Below, one piece after another: positions 58,099 to 64,000 of a stretch of DNA of 64,000 bases (positions are counted from its first letter, which is position 1; each line of letters opens with the position of its first letter). The position numbers and the translations under genes are program-made. Below the pieces are notes generated by a model that saw only the letters and a program-made list of their open reading frames with translations, was not told the origin of the DNA and ran no database searches. Origin of the DNA: Bimastos eiseni (lineage: Eukaryota; Annelida; Clitellata; Crassiclitellata; Lumbricidae); contig OY365813.1 in NCBI GenBank assembly GCA_959347315.1, positions 16,709,081-16,773,080 of the forward strand, written 5' to 3'.

Positions 58099-60156
58099 AT
58101 GGATCACAAAATGACAAACAACTATTTTGAAATCATGTTTGAAAAGCTGTGTTCAGCCATGAAAGATCAAGGCAAAGTAGAAGACACGTCGTCAAACTTC
58201 AGGAAACTTAAGAGTGACTTTGATCGGATTGATTTCCTGCTGAAGCTCGATCTTGTTTCGGATATCGTTCAGCTACCTCTGAAGCCAGAAGTTGATGGTA
58301 AAAAGTCACTGGCAAGGTCACAACAACTGCGCAATGAGGGAAACAAGTGCTTCCAGAAGAAGGACTTTGTGACTGCTTTACAGAAATACACAGAATGTTT
58401 GGCAGTTTCTCCTTGGTCTTCACAAGACACAGGAGATGTGGGCAGTACAGATAATTGCCTTTCTTTAGGCTATGCAAATCGCTCTGCTGTACTACTGTAT
58501 TTAGATGAGCAGCAGCTTGCCCTGCAGGATGTTGATAATGCATTTAAGCATGGCTATCCAAAGGAGCTAACTTATAAATTGCACGAACGCAAAGCTCGTT
58601 GTCTGATCGCTTTAGGTCGTCAGGCAGAGGCTTTGGTCAGTCTGGAAGCTGCTATGACTGCTCTAGAAGATGCACAGCTGGATGCGAAGAAGTTGGACCA
58701 GTGGAAGACTAATCTGCAAATAGAAATCAACAAATGCAACAACCAGTCTGTGGATTCTGGCAAAAAAATTTCTATTTCTGACTTTGCCAGCTGCCAAAAA
58801 CAATTGCCAGATGTTGTGGACGGTAAGAATGCAACATTCTGTAGCCTCTCCAGCGCTTGCAGGGTTCACTATGAGCCAGACAGGGGACGTTTCATCGTTG
58901 CAACGAGGGACATATTGCCAGGTGAGGTGCTGCTCGTCGAGAAGCCATACGCATCGATCCTCTTAGCCGATCACTATGGTGACCATTGCTACCACTGCTT
59001 TAAGCATACGCTGGCTCCGTATCCGTGCTCCAGTTGCTGCCAGGCGATGTTCTGTAGCGACCAATGCAGAATCATTTCTTTAGACATGTACCATAAGTTT
59101 GAGTGTTCGAATCTCGGATTCATTAGTTCAGCCGGTGTCGACAAGTTTGCTTATCTCTCCCTACGAACATTGGCCGCCACTCCGCTCCAGGTACTGCTCA
59201 GCTATAGAAGAGCTGCAAATACCGGTGTCTATGAAGTCAGTGAGAGTCTCTTGATGGGCTGCAACCGGTCGGGGCAGTATGTCTCGGACGAATACCATGC
59301 CATCTGCAATTTAGTGACCCACGCAGAAGACAGAAATGCGCACGACCTGTTCCGCAGAGCGGTCATTGCCATCCTCCTGCTTCGATGCCTCCAGCGGTCG
59401 GGTTACTTTTCCGGTTTGGATCCTGGGGAAAGCCCGTCGGACGTTCTTTCGTACGTCGGAGGACTCCTGCTAAGTCACCTGCAGTCGTTTCCGTGCAATG
59501 CCCATGAGATCTCTGAGTTCGGTCTGGATGCCAACGCTGTCGTCGACTCGGTTCCACATGAACTCGGCGCCGGAATCTACGCCACTCTTAGCCTCTTCAA
59601 CCACTCGTGTGATCCAGCTGCATCGCGAAACTTCTATGCAGACACCTGCGTTGTCCGTGCGATAAAAAGCATCCGCAGTGGTTGTGAAGTCTCCGACAAT
59701 TACGGCGCTGTTTACGCTGTTCAGTCACGCGAGGAACGTCAGCACAAGCTCCGACCACAGTACTTCTTCGAATGTCGATGCGAGGCATGCACAGAAGACT
59801 GGCCAACACTCACTGAGATTACACCAAACGCTCCTAATTGGCGCTGTGACAGGTGTTATTCGCGATTACAGACCTCGAGTGCAAGCCTGGTGAAGTGCGT
59901 GAAGTGTAGAGTGGAACAAAACCTGATGTTGAAACTCAACGAACTTGCCGAGTCAGATAAAGCCTATCGCGTTGCCTTTAACCAGCTGTTGAAGTGTCAG
60001 GTCGCAGAGGCTCTGCCCAATCTGCTGAATCATCTTTCTATGATGGATCGACTGCTGTGTTTGCCATGCATGGATTACAGTTGCTGTCAGGAGGCGGTGA
60101 AACAGTGTTTTGGCATAATGGCCAATTGTGTTCTCAAAAAACAGAGCATCCAATAG
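58099..60156 (+). CDS. SMYD4: SMYD4-like SET and MYND domain protein, intronless
   Basis: One uninterrupted 685-codon frame. The ATG at 58099 follows an in-frame stop at 58051; the first bases after CTTTTGACAG look like a 3' splice site, so a non-coding 5' exon may exist. Residues about 70-195 hold TPR-like helices (RNEGNKCFQKKDFVTALQKY). The SET domain opens near residue 253 (RGRFIVATRDILPGEVLLVE). A MYND zinc finger is inserted at about 297-336 with the expected Cys/His pattern. NHSC, part of the SET active-site fold, is at 501-504, and post-SET cysteines (CRCEAC) begin at 559. This TPR plus split-SET order is typical of SMYD4, which has been linked to heart development and is a possible lysine methyltransferase. 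It is shorter than human SMYD4 (about 800 residues). It is convergent with RABIF. No frame damage is seen. Confidence 0.9.
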   Translation: MDHKMTNNYFEIMFEKLCSAMKDQGKVEDTSSNFRKLKSDFDRIDFLLKLDLVSDIVQLPLKPEVDGKKSLARSQQLRNEGNKCFQKKDFVTALQKYTECLAVSPWSSQDTGDVGSTDNCLSLGYANRSAVLLYLDEQQLALQDVDNAFKHGYPKELTYKLHERKARCLIALGRQAEALVSLEAAMTALEDAQLDAKKLDQWKTNLQIEINKCNNQSVDSGKKISISDFASCQKQLPDVVDGKNATFCSLSSACRVHYEPDRGRFIVATRDILPGEVLLVEKPYASILLADHYGDHCYHCFKHTLAPYPCSSCCQAMFCSDQCRIISLDMYHKFECSNLGFISSAGVDKFAYLSLRTLAATPLQVLLSYRRAANTGVYEVSESLLMGCNRSGQYVSDEYHAICNLVTHAEDRNAHDLFRRAVIAILLLRCLQRSGYFSGLDPGESPSDVLSYVGGLLLSHLQSFPCNAHEISEFGLDANAVVDSVPHELGAGIYATLSLFNHSCDPAASRNFYADTCVVRAIKSIRSGCEVSDNYGAVYAVQSREERQHKLRPQYFFECRCEACTEDWPTLTEITPNAPNWRCDRCYSRLQTSSASLVKCVKCRVEQNLMLKLNELAESDKAYRVAFNQLLKCQVAEALPNLLNHLSMMDRLLCLPCMDYSCCQEAVKQCFGIMANCVLKKQSIQ

Positions 60157-62903
60157 ACCAAAAACACAGAGCATTCAATAGAGGTACTCGGTCAGCCACA
60201 ATGGATTTGTCTCCTATAAGCCAATTCCATTATGTTTTATGCAACACTGTACGAAATGTTTGCAACTTCACATAATCAGTCCCAAAGAAATTATGACAGC
60301 AGCCATCTTTGTACCACATAACCTGAACTCCCACAAGCTCTAAACATTGCTTCACAGTCCCAACTGTGAGGAACCGGAGTGAAATACGTCATTTGCAATG
60401 CTGAACTGAATCCTAGATTCTCGATTACTGATTGAGCATGCCGTAGTTCAGTCTGGACTTTAGCATCACCACTTCCTTTTTTTGGCATTTGTACTGTTAC
60501 TGAGATGTCAGTATCATAAGTACCACATAAATTCTAAATATGTTTAGGTAGAAGCCTACACTTTCTGCAATTTATGAAGAATTGAAAAGCATTGGAAAAT
60601 CAGATCTGACCTACACTTCTGCATGCCTACCACGGTCTTTCCCATCCAAGTTTGGGGACCCTCGATACACCCTTGCACACAAGCTTTGTTTTTGGCTTTT
60701 AACACTTGGATAACACTTGATGGTAAATTGATATTGCGCCTTTTGAGGATCTTTCAAAAGCATGGAGCATAAACTAGTGAAAGGTTGCAAGAGCTGCAAA
60801 AATGTTCTGCATATTGACAAGCTTTGCTCAGAATGTACATGCGTGAAGACTCTATTGGCAGATCAACATGAAGAAATTCACATATCGGACCATTCAATTA
60901 CAGGCATATTTTTCTAAAACTCAGGTTGTTCACATAGTGCCTTTGAAACTTCTAAAATGCACATCACTGATGATCAGCAGAGGTTGAAGATTAGCAGAAA
61001 ATTTTTAGCTTGCCTGTTCCAGTAGTTTAGCATAGGAGTTCCTACTAACTAATGCTAGTTTTATAGATAAGTGAGATTATAATGACAGTGACATGTTTCT
61101 GAGTGAAGAGTTTTGAGTGCTGTGTTTTGTTTATTGTTTTATTTAGTGGTTTGTTTCATAAATGACTGCATTTCATAAACTTGTTATGGTTAGTGATTAA
61201 CACTTAACAATTGGTTTCCCAGTCGTGTTTAGTTCACTCTGTTTGTTAAAGCATTCAAGCTCATGTAGTATGTGCTTATTGCTACTTGTTTGCTAAATGT
61301 TGGTTTTTTACAAAAAACATGTGGTTAAGAAGTTGGAGTTTATACTTTTTTCTCTATCATGTTAATGACACAATGTGGGTTTTGGCTAATTCTCGGAAGG
61401 TAACTTACACTGGTCAATCTGCGCATTGAACTGAAGGACAGTCCATAGTAGAGTTTTGGCATGTCAACAATTGGAAACAATCTTTTTCATCTATAAGCCC
61501 AATGTTGAACTACAATTTTCACACAATTTAGATTCTGAGCCCCACAAATATTTATACGTGGACAACAAAACAGTTTAACAAACAGTACATACATGCTAAT
61601 TTACATCAATTTATTAAGAATTGGATCAAGTCTCGCATATCTTGAAGCATGCAGAACCTAGAATAGAAATATTTATATAATGCAATGTTAAATTTCAGTT
61701 TGTGAGAGCTAGAAACAGTCTGTTAGACTTAAGCAAAACAGTTCCAAAGTTTATATGCTCTTATTTGCTGGCTTTTGAACAGACCTTGGTCAAGTTATGT
61801 ACATAATGACTAGGCAAATAGACATGATAGCTGACCCAAATTTTAAATCAACTGACCCAAATTTTAAATCAACAAGCATTTTTATCATTTGGTCCAGTAC
61901 TTCAGTAACATTGAACAGAAAATTAAGTTCTCATCTCCAGTTAAAATTAACATGAAAAGTTTTGAAGTATAATAGCATAATAATGCATTTTCAGTAACAT
62001 GATGTTGCCATAAGAATATGCTTTAAATGTCTGCAAGTGCAGAACATTCAAATAAATTGCAACCAGAACAAATATTGCAGAGCCTCTGAATCAGAAGCAT
62101 GCTGTCTGAAAATTAAAAACGTCGAATAGAATACAAAGCATTATCATATGTCAGATAGCGTTGTCACTCGTTTATTGCATGCCCTCTTCAATAGCAGCCG
62201 ATATGGAATTCGATGCTGAAGAATCATTTGACAGCAACCCAAAAAACTGAACAACCTTTCCTTACAACTTACTTAGCAATAAAATATTTCACAATATCCA
62301 TCACCATTTCATTTCAAGAATAGATGGAATACGAACACAAAATACCTGTCAACATGTCACCATACCAACAACATATTAAGGGATATTACATGCATGCAGC
62401 CTACAGGCAATGTGTCAAACAGGGATTTTGTAAAATGCTTGATTTCTTAGATTTCAGGCAATATGCAAAATCACCCAATTATGGTTAGGATTAGAGTTAG
62501 TGTCAGGGTTAGTGCAGAGCTAGCATACAGTTAAGGTTTTACAAATTGCCTAGGCATTTAACAAAATCCCTAATCACCTGTAACAGATAATCTAACATCA
62601 GTGAGGAAGATTAAAACAATGGAATAATTCAGTTTACCAAGTCAAACACCTAGCACAACAAAATAATTGCTGAAAAAAACATCCAATAACCTCTAGGTGT
62701 AAATGGATCACAACAATCATCGACAACACAAGTAATATAGAGATGCCCTCTGTGCATAACATATGCTTCACAACTTACTTTTCATCATAATTCAGTTCAT
62801 AATAAACACAGCTATGCTCTGGAAGGAGGCTCAAAATGTACACCTAAGCATCACCAGTTTGCTCATTTCTCATGTATGTTTGCGGCTTGATGCCAAACCA
62901 TCA
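60157..62903. other. Convergent 3' region between SMYD4-like and RABIF
   Basis: AT-rich, no supported coding sequence. Possible plus-strand AATAAA at 62051-62056 and 62278-62283 and a minus-strand one at 62171-62176. If all are used, the two 3' UTRs would overlap. A 22-bp tandem duplication lies at about 61835-61876. Confidence 0.5.
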
Positions 62904-63149
62904 CTACTCGTGACGAACCCGGTCAAGTGCAATGAAGAATTCAGTCTTATTGTTTGTGTCGTGCCAGCCGATTGGTCCAATCTCACAGTCGGCACAGATG
63001 AGGTATTTCGTCGTGCCCACTGTATTAGAAAATCCAACGTTTTCAAAAGCGAACATGTTGTCCAGAAGCCAGAAGTCTTGCAACGTCTCGTCGTCCGCAG
63101 CTGCAGCCGAACTTTGCTCTGATTTGAGTCTCATAGATGGCAAACACAT
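62904..63149 (-). CDS. RABIF: RABIF/Mss4 last coding exon (partial gene)
   Basis: 82 codons including stop, with acceptor TTTACCTCAG just before ATG TGT. The peptide has LPSMR, then DNMFAFENVGFSNTVG and LICADCEIGPIGWH, nearly the same as the Mss4/RABIF C-terminal half, and ends ALDRVRHE as in vertebrate proteins. Mss4 is a small zinc protein that binds nucleotide-free exocytic Rab GTPases as a holdase or weak exchange factor. The CADC motif supplies the second pair of zinc ligands. The first pair lies in an upstream exon that I do not find between 63150 and 64000, so it is probably outside the window. The gene is tail-to-tail with SMYD4. A minus-strand AATAAA near 62171-62176 could end its mRNA. 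Confidence 0.92.
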   Translation of the reverse strand: MCLPSMRLKSEQSSAAAADDETLQDFWLLDNMFAFENVGFSNTVGTTKYLICADCEIGPIGWHDTNNKTEFFIALDRVRHE

Positions 63150-63446
63150 CTGAGGTAAACAAAGCACAAAAAGTTATTCAAAACCCAAATGAAGCTCTCA
63201 TGGCAGCCTTCGTAACAAAACATAAGTTGAATACATTTAATTATTTAAATGTATAATATAAATGCTAGAAGCAATGCAGTCCTGTCTCAGCTAAAAGGGT
63301 GTAGCCGAGTAATTCCTTAAAACTTGTAGCTTGCTGACAAATTGACAAATCTATGATAGCAATTTGAATTCAAGAGTCTGGGCCAATGAAAATAATACTA
63401 TTATCATGATTTGTAAACAAACATTTTACCTTGTATTAGGCTAAAG

Positions 63447-63886
63447 CAACGGTTCTCAACCTTTTTAGTCCTGCAACTCCTTAATAACATTTCCAAAGGT
63501 GGGGCAACCCCAGCTATTAAAAGCGTTACATTTAAGTTACTGCCCTCACCACGTTTTTTTACTACAATGCATTTTTCTTCGTATCATTGGACAATCCATA
63601 CACCTCATGCATTATAACATGATCAATCTTTAATAAACAGAACAATTTAAAATTTGTTTTTGGTAATAATTTTATTAAATGAATCATAGTACATGAAGTA
63701 AGAAAAGATTAATTAAAGTCATTATAGTAGAAGGCTAGTTCGTATAATTATCACGATAACATAAATATTATATATGAGAAACAAGGCTGAAACGTTTTTT
63801 AACAAATTCCTGAAGATTCCTGGTGACCCCTGACAAATCGTAAGGCAACCCCATGGGGGTTGCGACCCACAGGTAGAAAATCGCTG
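63447..63886. mobile_element. hAT-type non-autonomous element in the RABIF intron
   Basis: Left end CAACGGTTCTCAACCTTTTT and reverse-complemented right end CAGCGATTTTCTACCTGTGG are the common hAT 'GGTTCTCAACCT' terminus. Flanking 8-mers GGCTAAAG and GGATAACG agree at six positions. About 440 bp, no transposase. Confidence 0.75.
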
Positions 63887-64000
63887 GGATAACGGGTAGT
63901 GCATTAACCCAATACTTCATCAAGATTACCTACTGAAGCTCCTCTTCTCAGGATGAAGAATAATGGGAATCTGAATCGTTAGTTGCGCCATGTGGTCTTA
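63887..64000. other. Window end, nothing assigned
   Basis: No RABIF exon 1 (expected first CxxC zinc pair) is visible here on the minus strand. Confidence 0.6.

Noticed and set aside
58208..59893. Frames overlapping the SMYD4-like gene on either strand
   Set aside because: Shadows of a well-supported gene.
63895..64000. RABIF first exon
   Set aside because: Minus-strand translation lacks the expected CxxC zinc pair.

Overview
This window is an AT-rich, intron-rich animal nuclear genome segment. Its splice sites follow GT-AG rules, its exons are short with kilobase introns, and it is dense in microsatellites, tRNA-derived SINE-like repeats, MITEs and decayed non-LTR retrotransposons. The gene content (an ESRP/Fusilli splicing regulator, a SMYD4-like protein, RABIF/Mss4 and a DUR3-type urea symporter) fits an invertebrate metazoan, probably marine. 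I cannot fix the phylum from sequence alone. A 200-base run of N (32173-32372) marks a draft assembly.

Layout. 1-10 kb is repeat-rich, with no gene I can prove: long purine, pyrimidine, CAGA, CATA and TG/CT arrays, a tRNA-like repeat, a CpG-rich promoter-like patch near 5.06 kb and one orphan open exon candidate. Near 10.1 kb lies a broken fragment matching a downstream gene. 13.1-14.0 kb is the 3' end of a decayed LINE. 14.07-20.81 kb (minus) is a seven-exon DUR3-like urea/sodium symporter gene, rebuilt exon by exon with matching splice phases (800 codons). 20.8-25.6 kb is mostly gene-free. 25.64-42.76 kb (minus) is a complete thirteen-exon ESRP gene (811 codons) with the ESRP N-terminal domain and four RRM-like modules. 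Immediately 5' of its start codon, on the opposite strand, are two possible exons of an unknown extracellular protein (42.78-43.43 kb).

43.4-58 kb is repeat territory. It holds three copies of a composite repeat carrying a tRNA-derived SINE (46.3-49.3 and 54.2-55.4 kb), a 1.2-kb decamer array built on ACCGGT (50.1-51.3 kb), an uninterrupted 460-bp TCTA array, hAT-like and other inverted-repeat elements, and one orphan plus-strand exon (53.1 kb). 58.10-60.16 kb (plus) is an intronless SMYD4-like gene (TPR, split SET, MYND). 62.90-63.15 kb (minus) is the last coding exon of RABIF, whose 5' part lies outside the window.

The genes look like independent neighbours, not a pathway. The most intriguing non-genic structure is the decamer array. 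Its core matches the known Grainyhead/GRHL site AACCGGTT, and it lies about 7-8.5 kb upstream of ESRP, an epithelial splicing factor. A regulatory link is inference only.
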